From DASRQK01 sp964436635 (lineage in GTDB: Bacteria; Bacteroidota; Bacteroidia; Sphingobacteriales; Sphingobacteriaceae): a stretch of 38,070 nucleotides of DNA. The notes beneath the pieces were generated by a model. The model was given only the letters and a program-made list of their open reading frames with translations, had not been told where the DNA came from and ran no database searches. Each line of letters starts with the position of its first letter. Within the stretch, counting starts at the first letter, position 1. A program made the translations under genes and the position numbers. The DNA lies in assembly GCA_964436635.1 (NCBI GenBank), contig CAYTDM010000022.1, positions 1 through 38,070 on the forward strand. Reading direction: 5' to 3'. Of the stretch, positions 20,854 through 30,453 are shown piece by piece.

Positions 20854-22896
20854 ATGAAAAGTAAAATCATCATGACGGCAGTCGTCGCAATGGCCATGCA
20901 GGCTACCACATACGCACAAACACCGTTAACTCCAGAAAAATTATGGGAGTTAGGACGCGTTTCAGCGGAGGCAATCACTCCTGATGGAAAGCATCTCATT
21001 TATGGGGTGACAAGATTCGATATGGCTGCGAATGCCAGTGAACGGAATTTATATCGTATTCCACTTACTGGAGGTCAAGCAGAACAAATCACTTTTTCCA
21101 AAGGCAATGAAAGCGTCGTTCATATTGACGCCAATGGCAAAATCATCACTTATCTCCATGCAGGGCAATTATGGGAATTGAATTTAGAGAGTCGGGAAAG
21201 CAAGCAAATCACTCAAGTCGATGGGGGATTGCAAAACGTTAAAATATCTCCAGATAAGAAGCACATCCTCTTTTCTCGTGCTGTAAAGATAGAAAAGTTG
21301 CACAGCAATGATAAATACCCGGATCTGCCAAAATCTGATGCCTATGTATTTGAACAATTAGACTATAGACATTGGGATGCCTGGAACGAAGGAGCGTATA
21401 ATCATGTGTTTTATGCAACATTTCAAGAAGGTAAAGTTGGTGAACCCATCGATATTATGAAGGGTGAACCCTATCACACGCCTCAAGTGCCTTTTGGTGG
21501 GGGAGAAGATGTGGTTTGGGCACCAGATGGTCAATCGATTTATTATGTAAGCAAAAAAAAGCATGGAACGGCCTATGCATTAAGTACGAATACAGATATT
21601 TATAAGTACGATTTAAAGACGGGGACGACGACCAAACTTACGGAAGGCATGAAAGGGTACGATACGCATCCTGTTTTTAGTCCTAATGGACAGCATTTGG
21701 CTTGGTTGAGTATGGCTGAAGACGGTTATGAAGCGGATAAAAACGATTTGATCGTGTATGACTTCTCGAAGCGTCAGCGTTTTAATCTGACAAAGGATTG
21801 GGACGGTACCGTGAATGATTATAAGTGGAGTTTTGATGGGCGCAAAGTTTGGTTTGTGGCGGCCGTTCGTGGTACGATTCAAGTGTTTGAAATCAATCTG
21901 GCCAGCGGTTTGGATAAAGTGGGTGCGGGGCAAATTAAACAATTAAGTGCTGGGGATCATGATTTAGGTAGTATTGTGGGCCAAGTCGGGGAATCGCTGA
22001 TAGTGACTAAAAACACGATAAATCATGCGCCTGAAGTGTATCGCTTTGATTTGAATTCAAAAGCTTTAACTGCGATTACAAAGGTGAACGATGCCCAATA
22101 TGCAAATATTGCGAATAGCGAGGTAAAAGCCCGGGTGACAAAAGCTTCTGATGGAAAAGATTTATTTATGTGGGTGGTGTATCCGCCAAATTTCGACCCA
22201 AATAAAAAATATCCAACCTTATTATATTGTCAGGGTGGTCCGCAGTCTGCGCTGACGCAATTCTATTCTTTCCGTTGGAATTTACAATTAATCGCTGCGC
22301 AAGGATATATTGTGGTGGCGCCAAACCGTCGCGGGATGCCAGGTCATGGAGTGGAGTGGAACGAGCAAATTTCTGGAGATTGGGGTGGTCAACCGATTCG
22401 TGATTATTTGAGTGCGATCGATGATGTTTCCAAAGAAGCGTATGTAGATAAGGATCGTTTGGGTGCTATTGGGGCAAGTTACGGTGGCTATTCCGTTTTT
22501 ATGCTGGCTGGGGTGCATGAAAATCGTTTTAAAACGTTTATTTCACACGATGGTTTGTTTGATATGAGAAGCTGGTATGGAACGACGGAAGAATTATTCT
22601 TTGCAAATAAAGATCTGGGTGGACCTTATTGGGATCCGAAAAATCAAAAAACGTACACTACCTACAATCCTATTGAATATGTGAACAAATGGAACACACC
22701 AATTTTCATTATTCAAGGAGGTAAAGATTACCGAGTAGGTATCGAACAAGGTTTGGAAGCTTTTCAAGTGGCACAACTAAAAGGTATAAAAAGTAAATTA
22801 TTGTACTTGCCAGATGAAAATCACTGGGTGACCACAGCTCAGAATGCTTTGGTGTGGCAAAGAGAATTCTTCGACTGGTTAAAGGAAACCTTATAG
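20854..22896 (+). CDS. S9 family (DPP/acylaminoacyl-type) serine peptidase, exported
   Basis: Predicted periplasmic peptidase of the prolyl oligopeptidase clan. Start at ATG 20854 (TTG 20845 rejected) gives 680 residues with a signal peptide (MKSKIIMTAVVAMAMQ, cleavage near TYAQ). Residues about 30-430 form a WD40/PD40-like beta-propeller (repeats such as VSAEAITPDGKHLIYGV, NVKISPDKKHILFS, HPVFSPNGQHLAWLS). The C-terminal alpha/beta-hydrolase domain carries GASYGG with Ser542, GGKDYRVG with Asp625 and ENHWV with His657. Followed by a bidirectional terminator. The exact cleavage preference cannot be read. Confidence 0.92.
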   Translation: MKSKIIMTAVVAMAMQATTYAQTPLTPEKLWELGRVSAEAITPDGKHLIYGVTRFDMAANASERNLYRIPLTGGQAEQITFSKGNESVVHIDANGKIITYLHAGQLWELNLESRESKQITQVDGGLQNVKISPDKKHILFSRAVKIEKLHSNDKYPDLPKSDAYVFEQLDYRHWDAWNEGAYNHVFYATFQEGKVGEPIDIMKGEPYHTPQVPFGGGEDVVWAPDGQSIYYVSKKKHGTAYALSTNTDIYKYDLKTGTTTKLTEGMKGYDTHPVFSPNGQHLAWLSMAEDGYEADKNDLIVYDFSKRQRFNLTKDWDGTVNDYKWSFDGRKVWFVAAVRGTIQVFEINLASGLDKVGAGQIKQLSAGDHDLGSIVGQVGESLIVTKNTINHAPEVYRFDLNSKALTAITKVNDAQYANIANSEVKARVTKASDGKDLFMWVVYPPNFDPNKKYPTLLYCQGGPQSALTQFYSFRWNLQLIAAQGYIVVAPNRRGMPGHGVEWNEQISGDWGGQPIRDYLSAIDDVSKEAYVDKDRLGAIGASYGGYSVFMLAGVHENRFKTFISHDGLFDMRSWYGTTEELFFANKDLGGPYWDPKNQKTYTTYNPIEYVNKWNTPIFIIQGGKDYRVGIEQGLEAFQVAQLKGIKSKLLYLPDENHWVTTAQNALVWQREFFDWLKETL

Positions 22897-22926
22897 TGGA
22901 ACTTTAAAGGGCAGTTTAGCCAATAG

Positions 22927-22957
22927 AAAAAGGACGGTGTAGTAAGCCGTCCTTTTT
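22927..22957. terminator. Bidirectional terminator between S9 peptidase and mlaD-like gene
   Basis: An 11-bp stem AAAAAGGACGG/CCGTCCTTTTT with a 9-nt loop; T-run on the plus side and A-run on the other side, so it can serve both convergent genes. Confidence 0.88.
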
Positions 22958-22983
22958 TATTTTGAAAATAGGTTAGTTACCGC

Positions 22984-23925
22984 TTAATTTTTTCTTCCAA
23001 AAATGGAGAAATGAACATAACGTCCTGGGTTCTTTTTTAAATCCAACATCAGCTCATCTAAGTTTTTTGAAGCATTTTGCAAGTTGTCGTACAATTTCGG
23101 ATCATTAATTAACAAACCAATGGATCCTTCTCCTTCATTGATTTTATTGACGATTTGTTGGATGTCTGCTACGACTTTGTTTGCGTCAGCTATTGTATTC
23201 GCTACATTAGCCCGCGCCACTTGATCAGTAATTTCATTCAAATTAGTCAAGAGACCGGTGATTTGTTCATTGTTCTTATTAATATTCGCCGTAATGCTTT
23301 CCACATGCGCCATGATGTCGCTAAAACGCACCCGTTCTTTTCCTACTAATGCGTCTAATTGGCCCGTAATGCCTTCAATGTTTTTCAATGAGTTTGCGAT
23401 GCTGTTTATGCTTCTGTTGAAATCTCGTTGAAAATCGTCATTCAATGTGTTATTGATGGAGCTTAATACGGAATCCAAAACAGCGGCAATGTCTTGCGCC
23501 TTTTTCTGGATTGGTTCTACCTGTTCTAATAATCCTTTCTCGACCCCTGCTTCTAAGTGATGCCCATCTTCCGCATAATTTGGGCTATTACCTAATTGAA
23601 AAACGATCGCTTTACCACCTAATAAATCGGTGCTTACGATTTGGGCTACCGTATTTTGAGGAATGGCGTATTCTTTCTTGACCTTTAATTGTGTCAAAAT
23701 TCGACCATCGGCTTGAAGTTCAAGTTTGGAAACCCTGCCTATTTGGAAACCATTGACAAGGACTGGTTTTGAAACAGTAAGCCCGTCTACGCGTTCATAT
23801 ACTGCATAATACGTGTTGTCCTTGCTTAGTAAATCATTTCCTTTCAAAAAACTGTAGCCAAGGATTAGAATTGCAAGCGCAACAGTCGCCAACAACCCCA
23901 CTTTAAATTCTTTGCTTATGTTCAT
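22984..23925 (-). CDS. MlaD/MCE family protein
   Basis: Predicted substrate-binding part of a phospholipid transport system (Mla type) between inner and outer membranes. The 313 residues have one N-terminal membrane anchor (about 8-27), an MCE domain (about 37-115; YYAVYERVDGLTVSKPVLVNGFQIGRV) and a long helical C-terminal region with many Asn/Gln and Ile/Leu, likely oligomeric. Its ATG overlaps the amidase stop by one base (TAATG), a sign of coupled translation. The ATPase and permease partners (MlaF, MlaE) are not in the window. Confidence 0.9.
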   Translation of the reverse strand: MNISKEFKVGLLATVALAILILGYSFLKGNDLLSKDNTYYAVYERVDGLTVSKPVLVNGFQIGRVSKLELQADGRILTQLKVKKEYAIPQNTVAQIVSTDLLGGKAIVFQLGNSPNYAEDGHHLEAGVEKGLLEQVEPIQKKAQDIAAVLDSVLSSINNTLNDDFQRDFNRSINSIANSLKNIEGITGQLDALVGKERVRFSDIMAHVESITANINKNNEQITGLLTNLNEITDQVARANVANTIADANKVVADIQQIVNKINEGEGSIGLLINDPKLYDNLQNASKNLDELMLDLKKNPGRYVHFSIFGRKN

Positions 23926-24800
23926 TATCTTTCAGTTTGTCTTTTATATGCAATGATTGCATCGAGCAAATTCTTAACCATTTCTTCTTGACCCGCGTCG
24001 GAAAGCATGTAATCTTCCTCTTTAGGGTTGCTAATAAAGCCTAATTCAGCCAAAATGGCGGGCATGCCTGCGTTCATTAAAACAGCTAATTTTGACTCTT
24101 TCACCTTTCTATCATGACGCCCTGAAGTTAATAATTGGTTTTGTACCGCAGTGGCCAGCTTAATACTTTGTTCACGGTACTGATTTTTCATCAGCGAAAA
24201 AATAATGTAACTTTCTGGGTCGTTCGGGTCAAAACCTTGGTAATTTTCCTCGTAGTTTTCCTCCAGCAAAATATCGGCATTCTCTCGAAGTGCTGCGTCT
24301 TGACTTCCTAAATTATTAAAACCCAGCACATAAGTTTCGATTCCATGAGGATCTGTATTCACTACATTCACCCATCGATTCCCTCGTTTTACTCGTTTGT
24401 ATGGCGCAGCATTAAGATGGATAGAAATAAATAAATCCGCTTTTTTCTCATTGGCAAAACGCGTGCGTTTATAAATGTCTACGTCCACATCCGTAGACCT
24501 GGTTAAGTATACTTTTACATCTGGAAAAGCGGCTTCAATCGCTTTACTTAGCTTGAGTGAAACATCCAATACCACATCTTTTTCCTTTGATTTTTTGCCA
24601 ACAGCTCCTGGCTTATTTCCGCCATGACCAGGATCGATCACGATGGTCTTAATTTTGTAGCTAGGATCTTCAGAATTTAAATACGAAGGCAAGCGATCAT
24701 CGGGTATTCCTTTAAAAGGAACTAAGGTGAAAAGTACAAGAACGACGAAATATGGTAAAATTTTCAATTTATTTATATTGTAATGAAAATTCAAGCTCAT
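23925..24800 (-). CDS. N-acetylmuramoyl-L-alanine amidase
   Basis: Zinc amidase (Amidase_3/AmiC type) cleaving the bond between muramic acid and the stem peptide in the periplasm. The 291 residues have an N-terminal hydrophobic segment (about 12-29) acting as signal or anchor. The catalytic domain has IDPGHGG (His59), EKDVVLD (Glu73), ISIHLNA (His128) and ILAELGFISNPKEE (Glu252), all four zinc/catalytic residues. There is an insertion around residues 130-200 typical of Bacteroidota versions. Co-transcribed with the MlaD-like gene; divergent from the LptD-like gene. Confidence 0.94.
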   Translation of the reverse strand: MSLNFHYNINKLKILPYFVVLVLFTLVPFKGIPDDRLPSYLNSEDPSYKIKTIVIDPGHGGNKPGAVGKKSKEKDVVLDVSLKLSKAIEAAFPDVKVYLTRSTDVDVDIYKRTRFANEKKADLFISIHLNAAPYKRVKRGNRWVNVVNTDPHGIETYVLGFNNLGSQDAALRENADILLEENYEENYQGFDPNDPESYIIFSLMKNQYREQSIKLATAVQNQLLTSGRHDRKVKESKLAVLMNAGMPAILAELGFISNPKEEDYMLSDAGQEEMVKNLLDAIIAYKRQTER

Positions 24801-24888
24801 TGATATTGTTCTGTAATCACAAAATAGTTAAATTTATTATTAATCACCGCATTTTTTTTAAAGTATCAAATTCACAAGTATTTTTCAC

Positions 24889-24896
24889 TAAATTTG
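24889..24896 (+). promoter_or_regulatory. Probable -7 box of the LptD-like gene
   Basis: TAAATTTG, full TAnnTTTG match, 36 nt before the TTG start at 24933. No TTG is seen at -33. Its position supports translation starting near 24933. Confidence 0.5.
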
Positions 24897-24932
24897 TGGC
24901 ATTGGCCGTGACAAAGCAAAAGTAATATTCAT

Positions 24933-27623
24933 TTGGCAGAGTTGAACACGAAAACTGGATTTTTAACGTTTTTTCTTAGCTTTCTTGTAGGGGTGTTGGT
25001 GGAAGTCCATGCATTGGAGCTTGTTTCGCCGCTATCCAAGTTAGAGACTTCGTTGGGTCCTGTAAAAGCTGAATTTAATGCGCTTCGCAAACAAGATACC
25101 ATTCGTATTGATTCTTTAAAGAAGGATCAAAATGGAATGATTTCTTTAGATAGTTTGCCCACAAACACTACCTTAGATCTTCAGGCTAATCCTCCCCAAA
25201 CTTCAGCTTCCAGTAATTTAAAAGCCGTAGTAAATATCGTGGCTCGGGATTCCCAATGGGTGGATGTTCGAAATAACAGGACCTATTTGCACAGAGAAGC
25301 GAAAATTAAATACGAAAATTTTGAACTGTCTGCTGATTATATTCGCATCGATCATAACACAAACGAGGTGTTTGCCAGTGGTTTGGTCGACCAAAACGGG
25401 CGATATGTAGGCCGTCCTGTCGTAATTATGCCGGGTGAAAGTGCGAAAGCAGTGGATTCGTTAAGGTTTAATTTTGATACAGGTGTCGGGGTAACTTTTG
25501 GGGTGTTTAGTGAAGTGGATGGTGGGTATATTCAAGCCAGTCAAGTGCGTAAAAATCAGTTTAATGAAATGTCCATTTTTCATGGGATGTACAGTACTTG
25601 TAATTTGCCAGAACCCCATACGCATTTCGGAATCTTTATAAACAAGGGGATTGTAACAGAAACACAAATTGTCGCTGGGCCGGCTTACATGGTGGTGGAA
25701 GGCGTACATATTAAGCCATTAATGATACCTTTTGGGTTTTTCCCAAAACCTGATAAAAAAGCATCTGGATTTATATTTCCTTCCTTTGGAGAAGACTTTG
25801 CGCGGGGATTTTATATGCGCGATGCAGGATTTTATTTTGCTTTTAATGATTATTGGGATTCTGAAATTCGTGGTACTTTGTACTCAAGGGGTTCTTATGA
25901 GACGTCTTTGGCCACAAAATATCAGGTGCGATATAAGTATTCAGGAGGCTTTAATTTGCGATTTGCGTCTACGCGAACAGGAGTAGAAGGAACACCAGAC
26001 TACAAACCCAGGAATGATTTTAATATCACCTGGAACCACAATCAAAGTCCTCAAGCTAATCCAGGAACGACTTTCACGGCTTCTGTGAATTTTGGTACAG
26101 GATCGTATTTTCAAAACACAGCAGCGGGCGGATCATATAATTATGAGCAGATGACTCAAAACAACATGTCATCCAGCATTAGTTATGGAAAGCGATTTGC
26201 TGATGGACGCTTGAATTTGACCACTAATATGAGTCACCGTCAAGACATTACCTCTGGAAGTGTGTATTTGGAGTTGCCTTCATTTAATTTAAATGCGACG
26301 ACCTTTAATCCCTTTGATTCTGAAGATCGAATTGGCGACCAAAAATGGTATCAGAAGATTACCATGGGGTATAGCTTGCAGGGGAGGAATTCGATTACCA
26401 CGACCGAGGATCAATTGTTCAAGCCAGAAAGTTTAGAGCGCTTTCAAAACGGCTTTATGCATACCATTCCGATCAGTTTGTCCTTAAATATGCTGAAGTA
26501 TTTCCAATTTAACACCAGCGCAAATTATATGGAACGTTGGTATTTACAGAGCATTCGCAAGCGCATGGAAAATACGCCGGGAGGATTTAAAGAGGTCAGG
26601 GATACCGTTCGAGGCTTTACAAGAGCGTACGATTATTCGATTAGCAGTGGTTTGTCCACAAAATTCTATGGAATGTATCCTAAGATTGGTAGGGTGGAGG
26701 CCGTTCGACATGTCGTGACTCCATCGATTAACTTGAATTATCGCCCGGACTTTTCCGATCCATTTTTTGGGTTTTATAGAAGATTTGTAGACGCTCAAGG
26801 ACGCGAACAGGTATATTCTATCTATGATGGTGGTATTTTCGGTTCACCAAGTCCTGGAAAGTCCATGGGTATTGGATTTTCTATCGACAATAACATTGAA
26901 GCAAAAGTTCGGAGTCGTCGCGACACGACTAACAGCGGAATTAAAAAAGTCCCTATTATTCAAGGATTAAGTTTTAGTGGGAATTATAATTTTGCAGCGG
27001 ATTCGTTCAAATTGTCAAACATCTCATTCAATGGTCGGACTGCCATTTTTAATCAAAAAATAAATATTAATTTTTATGGATCATTTGATCCGTATAGTCA
27101 AGATAAAGACGGTCGGCGCATCAACCGCTTTGCTATTCGAGATGGAAAATTGGCTACTTTAACGAATTTTGGATTTGCGTTCGATTACAGTTTAAATCCG
27201 AAAATGTGGGAAAGTAGAAGTCAGAGTTTAACTGAATTAGAAGGACAAAAGGCAAATTTGACGGAAGAACAACGGCAAGCATTGGCCAGAATTAGTACGG
27301 ATCCCAATGCGTTTGTGGATTTTAATATTCCTTGGAATTTAGCGGGGTCTGTCAGTTTTCAGTATAATAAAATAGGAAATACTACAGCGATCACGAGTAC
27401 CTTAAATGTGTTTGGTGACTTTAGTTTTACTCCAAAATGGAAGGTTCAATTTAATTCTGGTTACGATTTTAGACAGAAGCAAATTTCACTGACAAGATTT
27501 AGTANNNNNNNNNNGTGGGTTCCTTTTGGGAGGCATCAGAGTTATAATGTGACCATTCGTGCCAAAGCTTCCATACTCCAAGATTTGAAACTAACCAAGC
27601 GCAACGACGGATATAATCGTTAA
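24933..27623 (+). CDS. LptD/OstA-like outer membrane LPS assembly protein, with a 10-N gap
   Basis: Outer membrane protein of the LptD family, which inserts LPS into the outer leaflet. About 896 residues plus the unread gap. The N-terminus has a signal-like hydrophobic stretch (FLTFFLSFLVGVLVEVHA). The OstA-like periplasmic part (about 100-230) includes KYENFELSADYIRIDHNTNEVFASG, here given in parts, and SIFHGMYSTCNLPEPH; then follows a beta-barrel rich in aromatic alternation. Only TTG (24933 or 24942) can serve as start: there is no in-frame ATG between the upstream TGA and residue 60 or so. The N run (27505-27514) keeps the frame, but family members have more residues there, so some sequence is probably missing. 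cinA follows 10 nt later. Confidence 0.85.
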   Translation: MAELNTKTGFLTFFLSFLVGVLVEVHALELVSPLSKLETSLGPVKAEFNALRKQDTIRIDSLKKDQNGMISLDSLPTNTTLDLQANPPQTSASSNLKAVVNIVARDSQWVDVRNNRTYLHREAKIKYENFELSADYIRIDHNTNEVFASGLVDQNGRYVGRPVVIMPGESAKAVDSLRFNFDTGVGVTFGVFSEVDGGYIQASQVRKNQFNEMSIFHGMYSTCNLPEPHTHFGIFINKGIVTETQIVAGPAYMVVEGVHIKPLMIPFGFFPKPDKKASGFIFPSFGEDFARGFYMRDAGFYFAFNDYWDSEIRGTLYSRGSYETSLATKYQVRYKYSGGFNLRFASTRTGVEGTPDYKPRNDFNITWNHNQSPQANPGTTFTASVNFGTGSYFQNTAAGGSYNYEQMTQNNMSSSISYGKRFADGRLNLTTNMSHRQDITSGSVYLELPSFNLNATTFNPFDSEDRIGDQKWYQKITMGYSLQGRNSITTTEDQLFKPESLERFQNGFMHTIPISLSLNMLKYFQFNTSANYMERWYLQSIRKRMENTPGGFKEVRDTVRGFTRAYDYSISSGLSTKFYGMYPKIGRVEAVRHVVTPSINLNYRPDFSDPFFGFYRRFVDAQGREQVYSIYDGGIFGSPSPGKSMGIGFSIDNNIEAKVRSRRDTTNSGIKKVPIIQGLSFSGNYNFAADSFKLSNISFNGRTAIFNQKININFYGSFDPYSQDKDGRRINRFAIRDGKLATLTNFGFAFDYSLNPKMWESRSQSLTELEGQKANLTEEQRQALARISTDPNAFVDFNIPWNLAGSVSFQYNKIGNTTAITSTLNVFGDFSFTPKWKVQFNSGYDFRQKQISLTRFSXXXXWVPFGRHQSYNVTIRAKASILQDLKLTKRNDGYNR
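27505..27514. other. Assembly gap (10 N) near the 3' end of the LptD-like gene
   Basis: Placeholder Ns. The frame is kept on both sides if the true length is 1 modulo 3. In relatives as I recall them, an additional dozen or so residues precede WVPFG, so the true gap is probably larger (inference). Confidence 0.95.
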
Positions 27624-27633
27624 TTTTTAACAT

Positions 27634-28884
27634 ATGCGTGCAGAAATAATTACCATTGGGGATGAAATTCTGATCGGTCAAATCCTTGACACCAATAGCG
27701 CTTGGATGGCAGATCATTTAAACGCATTGGGAATTCACGTCCAACAAATCACCTCTATTTCTGATCGGGAAGCATCCATTTTGACTGCACTCAAATTAGC
27801 AGCAGGAAGAGCCGATTTAATCATCGTAACAGGCGGATTAGGTCCGACTAAGGACGACGTTACAAAGAAATCCTTATGCACGTATTTTGAATGTGGCTTG
27901 GTGCGTGATGAAGGTGTTCTACAGCATGTGAAAACCATTTTTCAGCGGTCCAATAAACCCATGTTGGAAGTCAACCATAAACAAGCAGATGTGCTTGAGA
28001 AGGCTGATATTTTATTTAATCAATTAGGTACAGCGCCTGGCATGTGGGTAAATGAAAATGGTAAAATCTATATTTTTCTACCTGGTGTTCCCTTCGAAAT
28101 GAAGCATTTGATGAATGAGGTCGTGATCCCTCGTCTGAAATTGGAAAATGGAATGTTACCGGTTCGACATGTGCATTTTTTAATCGGGGGCATTGGGGAA
28201 TCTTTTTTGGCTGAGCGATTAAAAGAAGTAGAAGATCATTTGCCCTCGAATATTTCCTTAGCTTATTTGCCAAGCCCAGGGTCCATTCGATTACGATTAA
28301 CTGGGATAGGGCACGATGAGGAAGCGTTAGCACAAAAACTTTCTTACTTTGCCACAAGAATACATGCATTGGCTCATCCACATGTGGTAGCACAAAGGGA
28401 TATAACTTTGGCCACCGCTGTTAGCGATTTGCTATCGCAAACAGAAACCACGTTATCGGTCGCGGAAAGTTGTACTGGGGGCAATATTGCCCATCTTATT
28501 ACTGCTATTCCAGGCTCTAGTCAGATTTTCCCTGGTGGAGTGGTTTCCTATTCAAATGAAGCTAAAATGAATCTATTAAAGGTGAAGGAAAGCACCTTGG
28601 AAGAATTCGGGGCCGTCAGTGAACAAACGGTGCGGGAAATGGCATCGGGTTGCAAGCAGCTATTTAAATCAGATTATGCCGTTGCGGTAAGTGGAATCGC
28701 GGGCCCTACAGGTGCAACCGAAAATAAACCGGTCGGAACGGTTTGGATTGCGATCGCGGGAAAGCATTCAATAAAGACGAAATTATTTCAGTTTGGAAGG
28801 GATAGAAAAGTGAATATATCGCGAGCAAGCGCTGCAGCACTTTTTGAGTTGTTTTTAATGATAACGTTGGAAAATTCAGATTAA
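27634..28884 (+). CDS. cinA: CinA family protein (nicotinamide-nucleotide amidohydrolase)
   Basis: The 416-residue protein has two domains. The N-terminal COG1058/MoaB-like domain (about 1-170) has GDEILIGQILDTNSAW, VTGGLGPTKDDVTK and FLPGVPFEMKHL. The C-terminal CinA_C/PncC domain (about 250-410) has SVAESCTGGNIAHLITAIPGSS (in parts SVAESCTGGN and ITAIPGSS), GGVVSYSNEAKMNLL and AVSGIAGPTGATENKPVGTVW. PncC-type enzymes deamidate NMN in pyridine nucleotide recycling; the name reflects the competence-inducible gene of S. pneumoniae, but no competence role is implied. Start at ATG 27634, 10 nt after the LptD-like stop, so probably the same transcript. Confidence 0.95.
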   Translation: MRAEIITIGDEILIGQILDTNSAWMADHLNALGIHVQQITSISDREASILTALKLAAGRADLIIVTGGLGPTKDDVTKKSLCTYFECGLVRDEGVLQHVKTIFQRSNKPMLEVNHKQADVLEKADILFNQLGTAPGMWVNENGKIYIFLPGVPFEMKHLMNEVVIPRLKLENGMLPVRHVHFLIGGIGESFLAERLKEVEDHLPSNISLAYLPSPGSIRLRLTGIGHDEEALAQKLSYFATRIHALAHPHVVAQRDITLATAVSDLLSQTETTLSVAESCTGGNIAHLITAIPGSSQIFPGGVVSYSNEAKMNLLKVKESTLEEFGAVSEQTVREMASGCKQLFKSDYAVAVSGIAGPTGATENKPVGTVWIAIAGKHSIKTKLFQFGRDRKVNISRASAAALFELFLMITLENSD

Positions 28885-28937
28885 ATTCAATCGTTTATTC
28901 TGTATATTTGTTTGCGAATAGAATAAAATTTTGTTTG

Positions 28938-28968
28938 TTTGTTTTAATTCAAAAATTTATATAATTTG
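28938..28968 (+). promoter_or_regulatory. Promoter of the E2 gene
   Basis: TTTG (28938-28941), 18 nt, TATAATTTG (28960-28968). A second TATATTTG box lies at 28913-28920. Both precede the E2 ATG at 28995 by less than 85 nt. Confidence 0.5.
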
Positions 28969-28994
28969 CAAGGCATACAATATTAAACTGGATT

Positions 28995-30395
28995 ATGGCA
29001 GAACATCAATTAATTCTTCCAAAAATGGGAGAAAGTGTTTCCGAGGCGACCATTATTAAATGGCTGAAACAACCAGGTGATCGAATTGAAGAAGATGAAC
29101 CGGTATTAGAAATTGCGACTGATAAAGTCGATTCAGATGTGCCCTCTCCAGTTGCAGGGTATTTAAAAAGCCAACTATTTCCTGAAGATGCGGTGGTGCA
29201 AGTCGGGCAATTGTTAGCGATCATTGAGGATGAATCTACTCAAGGCAGCGTGAGCTCGAGCTCAAGTACGGAGCCTTTACATCAAGCAGTGAAAGAAGAA
29301 AGTGCTGTCGAGGAGCCAGCCGAATCAAGTGAAACTTCCATACCGTATTTACCAAATGATGCTTCCGCTTCCATACAGGAAAGCGTGGGAACTAGCCATA
29401 AGGGTCGTTTCTATTCTCCATTAGTGAGAAATATTGCCGCTGAAGAAGGTATTTCTCCTGAGGAATTGGATCGCATTCCAGGCACGGGTTTAGATCAACG
29501 AGTTACTAAACAAGATATTTTAGATTATCTCTCTGCTCGGAACGACGGTAAAGCAGTGGCTGGTTCAGCGGTCTCCGCACCAAAAGATACAGTCGCAGCA
29601 ACTTCGAAAGAAGCGGTCTCTGCTCCTCAAGTTGCGCAAGCTGCAGCAACAGCGCCATCGAAACCTGTGACGGTTCAAGTGGATGCTTCTGATGAAATTA
29701 TTGAAATGGATCGTATGAGAAGGTTAATCGCTGATCATATGGTGAATAGTAAGCATACTTCTCCGCATGTTTGTTCTTTTGTGGAAGCAGATGTGACGAA
29801 TTTAGTGACCTGGAGAAATAAGGTAAAGAATCATTTTGAGAAAAGGGAAGGTGAGAAAATCACGTTTACGCCGATTTTTATTGAGGCTGTAAGCAAAGCG
29901 TTGAAAGATTTTCCAATGGTCAATATCTCGGTTAGTGGCTATAACATTATTAAAAGGAAAAACATAAATATAGGCATGGCGACCGAGCTTCCAAATGGAA
30001 ATTTAATCGTGCCTGTTATTAAAAATGCGGATCAATTAAGCTTAGTAGGCTTGAGTAAAGCGGTGAATGATTTGGCCCAGCGTGCTCGATCAAATAAATT
30101 AAAACCAGACGATACGCAAGGAGGTACGTTTACAATAACGAATGTGGGCGCCTTTGGAAATATTACTGGAACGCCGATTATCAATCAACCGCAGGCGGCG
30201 ATTTTAGCAATAGGAACCATTATTAAAAAGCCTGCTGTACTCGAGACCGAACACGGTGATGTGATCGCGATTCGACATAAATTAGTACTTTCCCTCTCCT
30301 ATGATCACAGAGTGGTCGATGGATCGCTGGGTGGCCGATTCCTTAAACGGATTGGTGATTATCTTGAGGCTTGGGAAATCGATCGAGAAGTTTAA
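28995..30395 (+). CDS. Dihydrolipoamide acyltransferase (E2) of a 2-oxoacid dehydrogenase
   Basis: Core acyltransferase of a 2-oxoacid dehydrogenase complex. The 466 residues hold a lipoyl domain (about 1-80) with the lipoylated Lys44 in ATDKVDSD, an Ala/Ser/Glu-rich flexible linker, a peripheral subunit-binding domain (about 140-180; YSPLVRNIAAEEGI...VTKQDILDYL), a second Ala/Pro-type linker, and the catalytic domain (about 235-466) ending with LSYDHRVVDG (His438). Branched-chain 2-oxoacid or pyruvate dehydrogenase are both possible; no E1 or E3 lies nearby to decide. It has its own promoter region and is convergent with the MATE gene. Confidence 0.94.
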   Translation: MAEHQLILPKMGESVSEATIIKWLKQPGDRIEEDEPVLEIATDKVDSDVPSPVAGYLKSQLFPEDAVVQVGQLLAIIEDESTQGSVSSSSSTEPLHQAVKEESAVEEPAESSETSIPYLPNDASASIQESVGTSHKGRFYSPLVRNIAAEEGISPEELDRIPGTGLDQRVTKQDILDYLSARNDGKAVAGSAVSAPKDTVAATSKEAVSAPQVAQAAATAPSKPVTVQVDASDEIIEMDRMRRLIADHMVNSKHTSPHVCSFVEADVTNLVTWRNKVKNHFEKREGEKITFTPIFIEAVSKALKDFPMVNISVSGYNIIKRKNINIGMATELPNGNLIVPVIKNADQLSLVGLSKAVNDLAQRARSNKLKPDDTQGGTFTITNVGAFGNITGTPIINQPQAAILAIGTIIKKPAVLETEHGDVIAIRHKLVLSLSYDHRVVDGSLGGRFLKRIGDYLEAWEIDREV

Positions 30396-30411
30396 AAATC
30401 GATAAATTACG

Positions 30412-30453
30412 ATTTATTGATTACCATTTATTGATTACCATTTATTGACTATT
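30412..30453. repeat. Three 14-bp tandem repeats between E2 and MATE genes
   Basis: ATTTATTGATTACC occurs twice in a row (30412, 30426) and a third degenerate copy (30440) runs into the 3' end of the MATE gene, including its stop codon. No terminator is seen between these convergent genes. Confidence 0.8.
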
